From CAIVPM01 sp964477265 (GTDB taxonomy: Bacteria > Bacteroidota > Bacteroidia > Chitinophagales > Chitinophagaceae): 64,000 bases of DNA. The notes below the pieces were generated by a model. That model saw only the letters and a list, made by a program, of their open reading frames with translations, was not told the DNA's origin and searched no databases. Of the stretch, positions 1-8,217 are shown in pieces. The stretch is taken from assembly GCA_964477265.1 (NCBI GenBank), contig CAYZDJ010000011.1, forward strand, positions 23,562-87,561, given 5' to 3'. The first letter of the stretch is position 1; each line of letters opens with the position of its first letter. The translations under genes and the position numbers were made by a program.

Positions 1-2079
1 CTTTTAGGCCAACAAGTGTATGATGATATGGTAAAACGTGGCTTGAAACTTAAGCCAGAACAGCTTTACAGCATTAACAATTCTTCTATTAAAGATGCCA
101 TAATGATTTTTGGTGGTGGCTGCACAGGAGAATTAGTAAGTAACCAAGGATTAATTTTTACAAACCACCATTGTGGTTATGATGCTATTGCAAAAGCAAG
201 TAGTGTTGACCACAATTATTTGCACGATGGATTTTGGGCTGAAGATAAAAGCAAGGAAATTCCTACACAATTAACAGTTCAGTTTCTAGATAGAATTGAT
301 GATGTTACAGATAGAATAATGAAAGGTCTTGAAGGATTAAATGGAAAAGACAGAGCAGATAAATATCAAAAATTGGTTGCAGAAATTGTAAAAGAAATTG
401 TGGGTGAAGATGAGTTTAAACGTGCAGTTGTAGCCAGTATGTTTAAAGGCAATCAGTTTTTTGTATATGTATATAATGTATATAAAGACATTCGTTTTGT
501 AGGCACTCCTCCAGAAGCAATTGGTAAATATGGTGGTGATACTGACAACTGGGAATGGCCAAGACACACTGGTGATTTTAGTGTGTTTAGGGTGTACTCT
601 GGTAAAGATGGAAAACCTGCAAAGTACGATGCAGCCAACGTTCCTATGAAACCAAAATATCATTTACCAGTAAGTATTAAACCTTTGAAAGATGGCGATT
701 ACAGTATGATTTATGGTTATCCTGGTTCTACAAACAGATATGAAATTAGCGATGGTGTTAAACTTTCAATTGACATTAATAACCCAACTTTAGTGAAGTT
801 GAGAGATATGCGTTTGAAATTTATGTACAACGAAATGATTAAAGATCCAGCAATCAAATTGCAATTGGCAAGCAGCTATGCAGGTATTGCAAACTATTGG
901 AAGTTCTTTGATGGAGAAACAAAGCAATTAGTAAAATATGATGTGTATGGTGCTAAAAAGAAATATGAAGATGAGTTTACAAATTGGGCAAAAGGAAAAT
1001 CAGATTATGAAAATATAACAAGCGATTATACAAAAAACTATGCTGCATGGACTCCCTATGCAAAGCATCGTCAATATATCAACGAAGGTATTAATGGCTC
1101 TCCATTGCTGGCTTTTGCTGGTAGCTGGATTGGTTTAGAAAATACTTTAAATAAAAAAGATGTAAAACAAGAAGATATTGATAAAGCTGTAAAAGCTGCT
1201 GACAAAGCAAGAGCTAATTTTTTAGAAAATGAAAATAAAAAAAGCGACCAGCAAATTGTTGCCAATGTGTTGGCTATGTTTATGAGTGATGTTGATGCAG
1301 ACCAACACCCTAAAGGATTTTATACTGACTTGTTTAAAGCAAGTAATATTGACGAAAGTCCATTTAAAAAATATGCTGCATGGGTGTTTGAAAACACTAT
1401 GGCTTTTGATGATGCAAAGTGGAAAGCATTTATTGCAAAACCAACAGTAGAAGCACTTAACAGCGATGCTGCTTTTAAAACTGCTGTAGCTTTTATTAAA
1501 AATTATAACACTAATTATGCACCTAAGTATTTGGCATTTGTAAATAAAAACAACGATTTGGGTAGGGCTTACTTAAAAGGAATTATGGAAATGAGTCCTG
1601 AAAAGAAAAACAAAATGTATCCTGATGCTAATTCTACAATGCGTGTTAGTTATGGCAATGTAAAAAGCTATGCACCAAAAGATGCTGTAAAATATGATAT
1701 AGTTTGTACCATGAAAGGTGCAATTGATAAATATGTACCTGGTGATTATGAATTTGATTTGCCTAAAAAATATGTAGACCTTTATAAAGCCCGTGATTTT
1801 GGCAGATATGAAGACCCTATTAAAAAAGATGTTGTGATAAGCTTTATTACAACAAATGATATTACAGGTGGCAATAGTGGTAGCCCAGTTATTAATGCAA
1901 AAGGTGAATTGATTGGACTTGCATTTGATGGTAACTACGAGGCATTAAGCCACAAACTTGCTTTTGATAAAGACCTTAACAGAACCATTTGTGTTGATGT
2001 AAGGTATGTGTTGTGGTGCATTGAAAAGCTTGGTGGTGCTAAACATATTGTTGATGAGTTGGATATAAGAACAAAGTAA
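1..2079 (+). CDS. S46 family dipeptidyl peptidase (DPP7-like), 5' end cut by window
   Basis: A serine exopeptidase of family S46, periplasmic in this phylum, which removes dipeptides from the N-terminus of oligopeptides. The frame is open from base 1 (LLGQQVYDDM), so the first methionine-like GTG at 16 is internal and the signal peptide lies outside the window. The catalytic His region TNHHCGYDAI falls at codons 167-190 of the DNA, and the nucleophile lies in TGGNSGSPV (Ser codon 1876-1878). Eighteen residues after that serine comes Gly (FDGNYE). From family knowledge, Gly here marks DPP7 specificity for hydrophobic P1 residues, while Arg marks acidic-specific DPP11. Length fits the roughly 700-aa family. 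A hairpin terminator follows directly. Function is confident; the exact P1 preference is inferred. Confidence 0.93.
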   Translation, partial: LLGQQVYDDMVKRGLKLKPEQLYSINNSSIKDAIMIFGGGCTGELVSNQGLIFTNHHCGYDAIAKASSVDHNYLHDGFWAEDKSKEIPTQLTVQFLDRIDDVTDRIMKGLEGLNGKDRADKYQKLVAEIVKEIVGEDEFKRAVVASMFKGNQFFVYVYNVYKDIRFVGTPPEAIGKYGGDTDNWEWPRHTGDFSVFRVYSGKDGKPAKYDAANVPMKPKYHLPVSIKPLKDGDYSMIYGYPGSTNRYEISDGVKLSIDINNPTLVKLRDMRLKFMYNEMIKDPAIKLQLASSYAGIANYWKFFDGETKQLVKYDVYGAKKKYEDEFTNWAKGKSDYENITSDYTKNYAAWTPYAKHRQYINEGINGSPLLAFAGSWIGLENTLNKKDVKQEDIDKAVKAADKARANFLENENKKSDQQIVANVLAMFMSDVDADQHPKGFYTDLFKASNIDESPFKKYAAWVFENTMAFDDAKWKAFIAKPTVEALNSDAAFKTAVAFIKNYNTNYAPKYLAFVNKNNDLGRAYLKGIMEMSPEKKNKMYPDANSTMRVSYGNVKSYAPKDAVKYDIVCTMKGAIDKYVPGDYEFDLPKKYVDLYKARDFGRYEDPIKKDVVISFITTNDITGGNSGSPVINAKGELIGLAFDGNYEALSHKLAFDKDLNRTICVDVRYVLWCIEKLGGAKHIVDELDIRTK

Positions 2080-2102
2080 TTTTTTTTATAACTAAATTTT
2101 CT

Positions 2103-2139
2103 AAAACCTTGAAGGGATTAAATCCTTCAAGGTTTTTTA
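2103..2139 (+). terminator. Rho-independent terminator after the S46 peptidase
   Basis: A 13-bp perfect stem, AAAACCTTGAAGG paired with CCTTCAAGGTTTT, closes an 8-base loop and runs into a T-rich tract. It lies 24 bases after the stop codon. Confidence 0.85.
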
Positions 2140-2245
2140 TTATGCCTGATCCACTCAGAATCCTCTAAAAAGAGGCTCTGTTGAAACCTTAAACAGATGC
2201 TCAATTTGTCAAGTCTTAACATTGCCAAACTTTTGTTGGTAGCAG

Positions 2246-3022
2246 TTAATTTTTTATGTAAAAACTATCTTTAACATTAATTTTTTCTCCTTTCAAAACA
2301 ATTAGTTTTTTATTACTAATTAAAAGTTTTGAATTATCTATAGAAACATTCTCATTATCAATTTCTCTTTTTAATGTGACCTCAAAAAAATTTGATTTTA
2401 CATTTTGTGGTACATAACTCCATTCCATTTGGTAAGGGCTACAACAACTAAAAAACAGTTTTCTAACTTCAGTCTTTTTGTAATAAATTGTATCATGAAT
2501 CTTAAACTCGCCAATTAAGGTGTCATTAATTTGTAAATCAAATCCGTTAATAAAAGTAGTTAGTCGTCTTATATCATTAGGATAATTAGTTACTATCATT
2601 ACATATCCTGTCGCAATAGTATCGATAATTTTTTCTGTTACAGAACAAAAGTCAGATTGTGTATATGTACTTGTTAAGATTACTGTGTCTTTATTTATTT
2701 TGTAGGATCCCGTACATTTTCTTTTTTGCTCTTTAGAAGAAAACGCATGACATCCTCCTAAATACTCAAAGTAAAATTTCCCTTTTTTAAATAGAAGTAA
2801 TTTCTTTTCACCTTTCCATTCCACTTTCTTAAAAGCAAGTATGGTAGTTTTTTTACCGTCTATAAATGTATCATTTTTTTCGGTTATTGGGTAATACTGA
2901 TTTTCTAGGGTGTACAATCCTTTGTATTCACCCTTTAATTGTGAAAATAATTTGTTGCAAAACAAAAGGACAAAAAAAATAATTATGAAATTTTTCGCTT
3001 TATAGAATCTATTAAGTGCCAT
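2246..3022 (-). CDS. Secreted hypothetical protein, 258 aa
   Basis: I do not recognise the family. From the ATG at 3022 the product starts MALNRFYKAKNF, a charged stretch, then a hydrophobic core and NKLFSQ, a standard signal peptide. The mature part is lysine- and isoleucine-rich and beta-prone, with cysteines in GGCHAF, KRKCTG, SDFCSV and FSCCSPY, suggesting an exported disulfide-containing protein. The open frame extends to 3145 and includes a second, upstream signal-like peptide (MKISLGIILIFFCNFLFSQ, start 3097), so two export signals lie in tandem in one frame. I chose the inner start because it gives one clean signal peptide. It stands alone, divergent from the XdhA-like gene. Confidence 0.6.
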   Translation of the reverse strand: MALNRFYKAKNFIIIFFVLLFCNKLFSQLKGEYKGLYTLENQYYPITEKNDTFIDGKKTTILAFKKVEWKGEKKLLLFKKGKFYFEYLGGCHAFSSKEQKRKCTGSYKINKDTVILTSTYTQSDFCSVTEKIIDTIATGYVMIVTNYPNDIRRLTTFINGFDLQINDTLIGEFKIHDTIYYKKTEVRKLFFSCCSPYQMEWSYVPQNVKSNFFEVTLKREIDNENVSIDNSKLLISNKKLIVLKGEKINVKDSFYIKN

Positions 3023-3202
3023 CAACAAATTACTCTTTGTTTGAGAAAACAAAAAATTGCAAAAGAAGATTAATATAATACCAAGAGAAATTTTCATAAA
3101 ACATAATAAAGATAAAGTTGAAACTACAATAACTTGACTTAACAAATAAAATTTCCTATTTTCAATCTTTCTTTACTTTTATCAACCTAAAAAAGATTAG
3201 CC

Positions 3203-4618
3203 TTGCTAAAATTTATTTTAAATAATAAAGAAGTTGCTACAACACTCGCTAATACTACATTGCTGCTGGATTTTATTCGCTACAACAAAAACCTAACAGG
3301 TACCAAAATTGGTTGCAGAGAAGGCGATTGTGGTGCTTGTACTATTTTAATTGGCGAAATAATAAACAATGAATTGCAATATAGAAGTGCAACAAGTTGT
3401 TTAACACCAATTGGCAATGTAAATGGCAAACACATTGTTACCATTGAAGGTATAAATTTTGAAAATGAATTGAACCCCATACAGCAAGCCATGCATAATG
3501 AAAGTGCTACGCAGTGTGGCTTCTGCACGCCAGGTTTTATTGTAAGCCTTGCTGGGTTTTGTTTAAATAAAAATATACCAACCTACGAAAATGCAATTGC
3601 AAGCATTGATGGAAATATTTGCAGGTGTACTGGTTACAAGCCTATTGAACGTGCTGCAAAAAATGTGTGCGATTTATTGCAAAATAAACCACAACAAAAC
3701 ATTGCATCGTATTTAACTAATAAAAATATTTTACCAAAATATTTTGAAACTATTGAGGCAAGATTAAAAGCTTTATCGCTTGAAACTATTGAAAATACTG
3801 ATACTTCAGGCAAAGTGTATCTTGGTGGTGGTACAGATTTATATGTGCAAAAGCATGATGAAATGCTTGATGCAAATGCAATGTTGATGGCAGATAATAA
3901 AAATTTACAATACATAAAAAATGAAAATGGAATTTGTAAAATTGGTGCATCAACTACTGTAACGCAAATGCAGGAAAGTGAGTTGTTGAATAAGCATTTT
4001 CCAAATTTGCAACAACATATAAAATTAATTTCATCTACTCCCATAAGGAATATTGCAACTGTTGCAGGTAACCTTGCAAATGCTTCGCCAATTGGTGATT
4101 TAACAGTTTTCTTTTTAGCATTAAATGCCACAATTACTTTAAGTAATAGAAAAGAAGAACGAAAAATTTTGTTATCAAATTTTTATAAAGGCTATAAACA
4201 GTTAGATAAAAAAAATGATGAATACATTACTGCCATTGAGTTTGACTTGCCAACAGAAAATACCTTATTCAATTTTGAAAAAGTTTGCAAACGAACCTAC
4301 TTAGATATTGCTAGTGTAAATACTGCTATTTGTTTGCAACAAAATAATAATATTATTTCAACTGCAACCATAAGTGCAGGAGGCGTAAATGCAATACCAA
4401 TGCAACTTTCAAGGGCATCGCAGTTTTTAATTAATAAAAAAATTGATGCAGAAGTTATTAATGCCTGCATAAAAATTGCTGTAACAGAAATTGCACCAAT
4501 AAGCGATGCACGAGGCACTAAAGAATACAAAACCTTACTGTTATCGCAACTTATCAAGTCTCATTTTATTACTTTGTTTGATGAAGTTGACATAGATGAG
4601 TTGGTATTGCAGCAATAA
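3203..4618 (+). CDS. Xanthine dehydrogenase-type small subunit (2Fe-2S + FAD)
   Basis: Electron-transfer subunit of a molybdenum hydroxylase such as xanthine dehydrogenase. The N-terminal plant-type 2Fe-2S ferredoxin domain has Cys38, Cys43 and Cys46 in CREGDCGACT. The second 2Fe-2S domain has C105-G-F-C108 and C140-R-C142-TGYKP. From about residue 195 follows an FAD-binding domain of the CO dehydrogenase medium-subunit type (YLGGGTDLYVQ, then RNIATVAGNLANASPIGD), and a C-terminal flavoprotein domain. At 471 aa this is the normal length of an XdhA subunit. The start is a TTG with no ATG alternative before the first motif. The molybdopterin-binding partner normally encoded next to it is absent: a hairpin and an OmpH-like gene follow. 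The substrate is therefore undetermined. Confidence 0.88.
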   Translation: MLKFILNNKEVATTLANTTLLLDFIRYNKNLTGTKIGCREGDCGACTILIGEIINNELQYRSATSCLTPIGNVNGKHIVTIEGINFENELNPIQQAMHNESATQCGFCTPGFIVSLAGFCLNKNIPTYENAIASIDGNICRCTGYKPIERAAKNVCDLLQNKPQQNIASYLTNKNILPKYFETIEARLKALSLETIENTDTSGKVYLGGGTDLYVQKHDEMLDANAMLMADNKNLQYIKNENGICKIGASTTVTQMQESELLNKHFPNLQQHIKLISSTPIRNIATVAGNLANASPIGDLTVFFLALNATITLSNRKEERKILLSNFYKGYKQLDKKNDEYITAIEFDLPTENTLFNFEKVCKRTYLDIASVNTAICLQQNNNIISTATISAGGVNAIPMQLSRASQFLINKKIDAEVINACIKIAVTEIAPISDARGTKEYKTLLLSQLIKSHFITLFDEVDIDELVLQQ

Positions 4619-4650
4619 TTATTTCACAATAAAATCTTAAACTTTTTTAA

Positions 4651-4677
4651 TAAGGCTGCATATTTTATGTAGCCTTA
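4651..4677. terminator. Hairpin after the XdhA-like gene
   Basis: TAAGGCTGCATA pairs with TATGTAGCCTTA (one G-T mismatch) around a 3-base loop. It sits 33 bases after the stop. The T-tract is weak, so it may be a poor terminator, but it marks the transcript boundary that leaves XdhA without its partner. Confidence 0.55.
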
Positions 4678-4685
4678 TATATTTG
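4678..4685 (+). promoter_or_regulatory. Candidate Bacteroidota -7 element before the OmpH-like gene
   Basis: TATATTTG matches the Bacteroidota -7 consensus TAnnTTTG and lies 16 bases before the ATG. No convincing TTTG -33 box was seen because that position overlaps the preceding hairpin. Confidence 0.35.
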
Positions 4686-4701
4686 CCACTAAAATTTTTT
4701 A

Positions 4702-5307
4702 ATGAAGAATATTAATACAATTATCATTTCAATTTTAGCAATAGCTGTTGCTATATTATTTTATATGCAGTTATCAGCAAATAAAAAAAATAACACGCCA
4801 GTTGCAAAAACACAAAATGGCAAGTCTTGCTTAATTGCATATTTCAATATGGATACTTTAGAAAGCCAATATGATTTTGCAAAAGAAGTACAGGTTGAAT
4901 TGAAAAAAGTTGACCTTGATGCCCAAAATAAAATTGCCCAAAAACAAAATGAGAGTAATCGTGAATTGAGAGAATTACAAGAGAAATTTAAAGACATTGA
5001 CCCAAGCAACATAACACCTGCACAGCAAACAGCATATATGCAAGCCCAAAAAAGAGTGCAGCAATTAAATGAGGAATTGCAAGGCTTTAAGCAAGAAATC
5101 AGCAGTAAGTCATCAGAAACTTTCAGGAACAAACTGACTGAAATGAAAAACAAAATTGAAGCATATTTAAAGGAGTATAATAGAAACAATACTTATGCCT
5201 TCATATTTGCAAATACTGATAATATTATGTATTACAAAGACAGTGCATTTGATATTACAAACGATATTATTAAAGGCTTGAATGAAGAGCATAAAAAGAA
5301 AAAGTAA
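4702..5307 (+). CDS. OmpH/Skp-family periplasmic chaperone-like protein
   Basis: A 201-aa protein with one N-terminal membrane-spanning or signal segment (IIISILAIAVAILFYM), a short beta strand region containing LIAYFNMDTL, and a long charged helical coiled coil from about residue 60 to 150 (repeated E/K/Q heptads). It ends with a second beta segment (TYAFIFANTDNIMYY) and a Lys-rich tail. This order is typical of OmpH/Skp proteins, which hold unfolded outer-membrane proteins in the periplasm. It is flanked by hairpins on both sides and looks monocistronic. The family call is good. Whether it is the housekeeping Skp or a paralog cannot be told, since bamA is not nearby. Confidence 0.8.
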   Translation: MKNINTIIISILAIAVAILFYMQLSANKKNNTPVAKTQNGKSCLIAYFNMDTLESQYDFAKEVQVELKKVDLDAQNKIAQKQNESNRELRELQEKFKDIDPSNITPAQQTAYMQAQKRVQQLNEELQGFKQEISSKSSETFRNKLTEMKNKIEAYLKEYNRNNTYAFIFANTDNIMYYKDSAFDITNDIIKGLNEEHKKKK

Positions 5308-5334
5308 TCTCATTCATCATAAACATTTAATTTC

Positions 5335-5361
5335 ATCTCGCCACAAAAGGCGAGATTTTTT
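5335..5361 (+). terminator. Rho-independent terminator after the OmpH-like gene
   Basis: An 8-bp stem ATCTCGCC / GGCGAGAT with a 6-base loop is followed by seven T residues, 28 bases after the stop. Confidence 0.85.
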
Positions 5362-5449
5362 TATCTCTCCAGATAGCACAGAATACACAGAAAAAGTATT
5401 CTCGAATTCTAATAGCTGAAATTTTGTGAGCACTAAAACTAAAAACAAA

Positions 5450-6880
5450 ATGAACCAAAACTCAACTGCTTTTAAGCCATCACTTAGTTTATTAGACGCA
5501 ACATTGCTAGTTGCTGGTAGCATGATTGGTAGTGGAATTTTTATTGTGAGTGCAGATATTGTAAGAAATGTAGGCAGTGCTGGATGGCTGATTTTAGTGT
5601 GGGTTTTAACAGGTGTAATGACGCTTGTTGCTGCATTAAGTTATGGCGAGTTGAGTGGTATGTTTCCTAAAGCTGGTGGGCAATATGTTTATTTAAAAGA
5701 AGCCTATAATCCCTTGCTTGGTTTTTTATATGGCTGGAGTTTTTTTGCTGTTATACAAACTGCAACTATTGCTGCTGTTGGTGTTGCGTTTAGCAAGTTT
5801 CTTGCATACCTTGTTCCTGAATTAGGCAATACTTATTTGTTATTTGATTTAGGTTTTATAAAAATTTATAGTGGGCAACTGGTTGCCATTGCTATCATTT
5901 GCTTTTTAACTTATGTTAATACCAAAGGCGTTAAAGAAGCTAAATGGATTCAAAAATTATTTACTAGTGCCAAGCTTTTGGCATTATTTGCTTTAATAGT
6001 TTTTGGTTTTATTTTAGTAAAAAATAGTTATTGGAGCGAGAACTGGAAAACGGGTTTTAATGCACAAAAAATAAAGGACGTTGCAGGTGTTTTGCAACCT
6101 GGTCAATGGATTGGTATTACAGGTAGTGCATTGGCTGGAGCCATTGCTACTGCTATGGTTGGCAGCATTTTTAGCAGCGATGCCTGGAACAATGTAACCT
6201 TTATTGCAGGTGAAATTAAAAATGCAAGTCGTAACCTTGGCTTAAGCTTATTTTTTGGAACATTGATAGTAACACTTATTTACATTGCCACCAATTTAAT
6301 GTACTTGAATGTAATGCCATTAAACGAACTTGCTTTTCCTACAGATGACAGAGTAGCTGTATTGGCTGCTAATAAAATTTTTCCAAGTATTGGTACTACT
6401 TTGATTGCAGTATGTATAATGATTTCAACATTTGGTTGCAACAATGGTTTAATATTAAGTGGAGCAAGGGTGTATTACACCATGGCAAATGACAATTTAT
6501 TTTTTAAACAAGTTGGTACGCTTAATAAAAATGCAGTGCCACAAGTAGCTTTGTGGATTCAATGTATTGCAGCAAGTCTTTGGTGCTTAAGTGGAAAGTA
6601 TGGAGACTTATTGGATATGATTTCCTTTGTGGTGGTAATGTTTTATATATTGACCATTGCAGGCATTTTTATTCTGCGTAAAACACAACCCAATGCAGAC
6701 AGGCCTTACAAAGCATTTGGCTACCCTTTTTTACCAATACTTTATATAATTTTGGGTTTAGCATTTTGTGTTTTACTTATAAAGTTTAAACCAGAATATA
6801 CATGGACGGGTTTAGGCATTGCATTATTTGGAATACCTGTGTATTATGTAATGCTCAGTGTAAATAAATTAAAAAAATAA
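5450..6880 (+). CDS. APC-superfamily amino acid permease
   Basis: An inner-membrane amino acid transporter of about 12 helices. The conserved substrate-site motif of helix 1 is visible as GSMIGSGIFI, and helix 6 carries SSDAWNNVTFIAGEIKN, as in LAT/y+L-type APC transporters. The frame is open from a GTG at 5426, but the ATG at 5450 (MNQNSTAFKP) is preferred because it is preceded by an A-rich leader typical of this genome. This gives 476 aa, normal for the family. The substrate cannot be deduced. A 458-base stretch without an intact gene follows. Confidence 0.87.
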   Translation: MNQNSTAFKPSLSLLDATLLVAGSMIGSGIFIVSADIVRNVGSAGWLILVWVLTGVMTLVAALSYGELSGMFPKAGGQYVYLKEAYNPLLGFLYGWSFFAVIQTATIAAVGVAFSKFLAYLVPELGNTYLLFDLGFIKIYSGQLVAIAIICFLTYVNTKGVKEAKWIQKLFTSAKLLALFALIVFGFILVKNSYWSENWKTGFNAQKIKDVAGVLQPGQWIGITGSALAGAIATAMVGSIFSSDAWNNVTFIAGEIKNASRNLGLSLFFGTLIVTLIYIATNLMYLNVMPLNELAFPTDDRVAVLAANKIFPSIGTTLIAVCIMISTFGCNNGLILSGARVYYTMANDNLFFKQVGTLNKNAVPQVALWIQCIAASLWCLSGKYGDLLDMISFVVVMFYILTIAGIFILRKTQPNADRPYKAFGYPFLPILYIILGLAFCVLLIKFKPEYTWTGLGIALFGIPVYYVMLSVNKLKK

Positions 6881-7146
6881 TTCGCCAAAATGCTGGTGAG
6901 TTTATTCTAGAAAGTCTTAGAAATATGCCAGATTTATTTGAATTACATCAAACAAATATTTTTATCTGAATCACTACAATTTTTTCTATGTAACCCAAAT
7001 GTTCCTTATAGCTTTAAAATGAGATAGCACATTGTTGTTGATTGTTAATCATCCATTTTATCTGCCCATTTTCTATTAATATTTTTTTATTAAAAATAAA
7101 ATTAAATCTTGTAAGGTAAAATAATAATGCTCGTATATCTCATTAA

Positions 7147-7272
7147 ATGACTATTATGAAAAAAGTAGCATCATTAATTTTAATGGGCATTGCAACAAAT
7201 TTCCTTTTTGCCTAAACACCTTTAAGAACAAAACACTTTAATCTTGAAAATGGCATTGCCATTCAAGGCTAA
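7147..7272 (+). pseudogene. 5' remnant of a secreted YHS-domain protein gene
   Basis: A clean signal peptide begins with ATG at 7147 (or 7156): MTIMKKVASLILMGIATNFL, then FA and TAA at 7213. Reading on in the same frame gives TPLRTKHFNLENGIAIQG and a second TAA at 7270. Secreted YHS proteins of Bacteroidota commonly read ...FAQTPLR..HFNLENGIAIQGYDPVAYF. The first stop is thus CAA (Gln) changed to TAA, and the second replaces the Tyr codon of the GYDPVAYF motif. After that no YHS sequence is recognisable, so the rest of the gene is lost. The remaining intergenic DNA from 6881 to 7146 shows nothing I can identify. The family call rests on memory of the conserved N-terminus. Confidence 0.6.
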
Positions 7273-7338
7273 AAAACAATATGATAGTTTGATAAACTTG
7301 AATGTTTAACATATAGCTTCGCTGCCAACAAATTCATT

Positions 7339-7896
7339 ATGAGTAGCAACACTTTGGATCCTCAAAACTGGATAATCAATTACAGCGATATGTTGTATGC
7401 CTTTACGCAAAAAAGGGTGAACAATAAAGAGCAGGCCGAAGATATTGTGCAGGATGTTTTTTTGAGTGCCTGGAAAGCGAAAGAAAGCTACAATGGTGTT
7501 GCATCAGAAAAAACATGGTTGTTTACAGTTTGTAAAAATAAAATTATTGACTATTACCGTAAGCACTCTAAGGCTTCAATTGTGTCGATGGATAATAGTG
7601 AAGATGATGAATACTTTTCTGTAGATAGACATTTTAAGGCAGACCTTATTTCAAAAAAAGATTGGGATAGCAGCACAAGCAATATTGAAAAAAAAGAGTT
7701 TTACAACATATTGTCATTATGTAAAGCAAAGCTGAAACAGTTGCAGCAACAGGTGTTTGCAATGAAGTATCTTGAAGATATTGACACAGATGAAATTTGT
7801 GAAGTGTTGGGCATCAGCAATCAGAATTATTGGGTATTAATGCACCGTGCCAAAATTCAATTAAGAACCTGCCTTGAAAAAAATTGGGTAAAATAG
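7339..7896 (+). CDS. ECF-type RNA polymerase sigma factor
   Basis: A 185-aa group 4 sigma factor. Region 2 is visible from about residue 12 to 80, with QAEDIVQDVFLSAW (core-binding and -10 recognition helices) and KTWLFTVCKNKIIDYYRKH. Region 4 is the C-terminal helix-turn-helix from about 125 to 180 (YLEDIDTDEICEVLGIS, then YWVLMHRAKIQLR). It is followed after 6 bases by a small zinc-finger protein that looks like its anti-sigma factor. Such pairs direct stress or envelope responses. The target promoters cannot be read here. TAG is the stop codon. Confidence 0.88.
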   Translation: MSSNTLDPQNWIINYSDMLYAFTQKRVNNKEQAEDIVQDVFLSAWKAKESYNGVASEKTWLFTVCKNKIIDYYRKHSKASIVSMDNSEDDEYFSVDRHFKADLISKKDWDSSTSNIEKKEFYNILSLCKAKLKQLQQQVFAMKYLEDIDTDEICEVLGISNQNYWVLMHRAKIQLRTCLEKNWVK

Positions 7897-7902
7897 AAAG
7901 TG

Positions 7903-8172
7903 ATGGGCAAGAATTTAAAACCAAATATTAGTTGTAAAAAAGCCAGTTTTTTAATTAGTAAAAAACAAGAAACCAGCATTAGTGTGTGGCAGCATCTGCA
8001 GTTGGCTGTACATTTAATTACCTGCAATACTTGCACAATGTTTAAAAAGCAAACAGATTTTATAGTTAATTTTTTATCTAAAAATAAAAGTGATAGCAAC
8101 CTAAATGAACAATTGGATGTTGCCGCCAAACAAAAAATAAGTGCTGAGTTAAACAAGATAATGAGTGAATAA
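7903..8172 (+). CDS. Small zinc-finger anti-sigma factor-like protein
   Basis: An 89-aa protein with the motif CKKASFLISKKQ near the N-terminus and HLITCNTCTMFKKQ after it. This is the H-x3-C-x2-C arrangement of ZAS-type anti-sigma domains, which bind the sigma factor in the cytoplasm. No transmembrane segment is visible, so it is a soluble version. The ATG at 7903 is preferred over the adjoining GTG at 7900. It follows the sigma gene by 6 bases, so the two are very likely co-transcribed and act as a pair. Confidence 0.72.
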   Translation: MGKNLKPNISCKKASFLISKKQETSISVWQHLQLAVHLITCNTCTMFKKQTDFIVNFLSKNKSDSNLNEQLDVAAKQKISAELNKIMSE

Positions 8173-8217
8173 ACTTCCATTTACATCTTTGCATGTAGCT
8201 TTTTAACAATATTTACT

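Noticed and set aside
6881..6970. Possible coding remnant FILESLRNMPDLFELHQTN after the APC permease
   Set aside because: A short peptide looks gene-like, but I cannot match it to any family and both sides break into stops.
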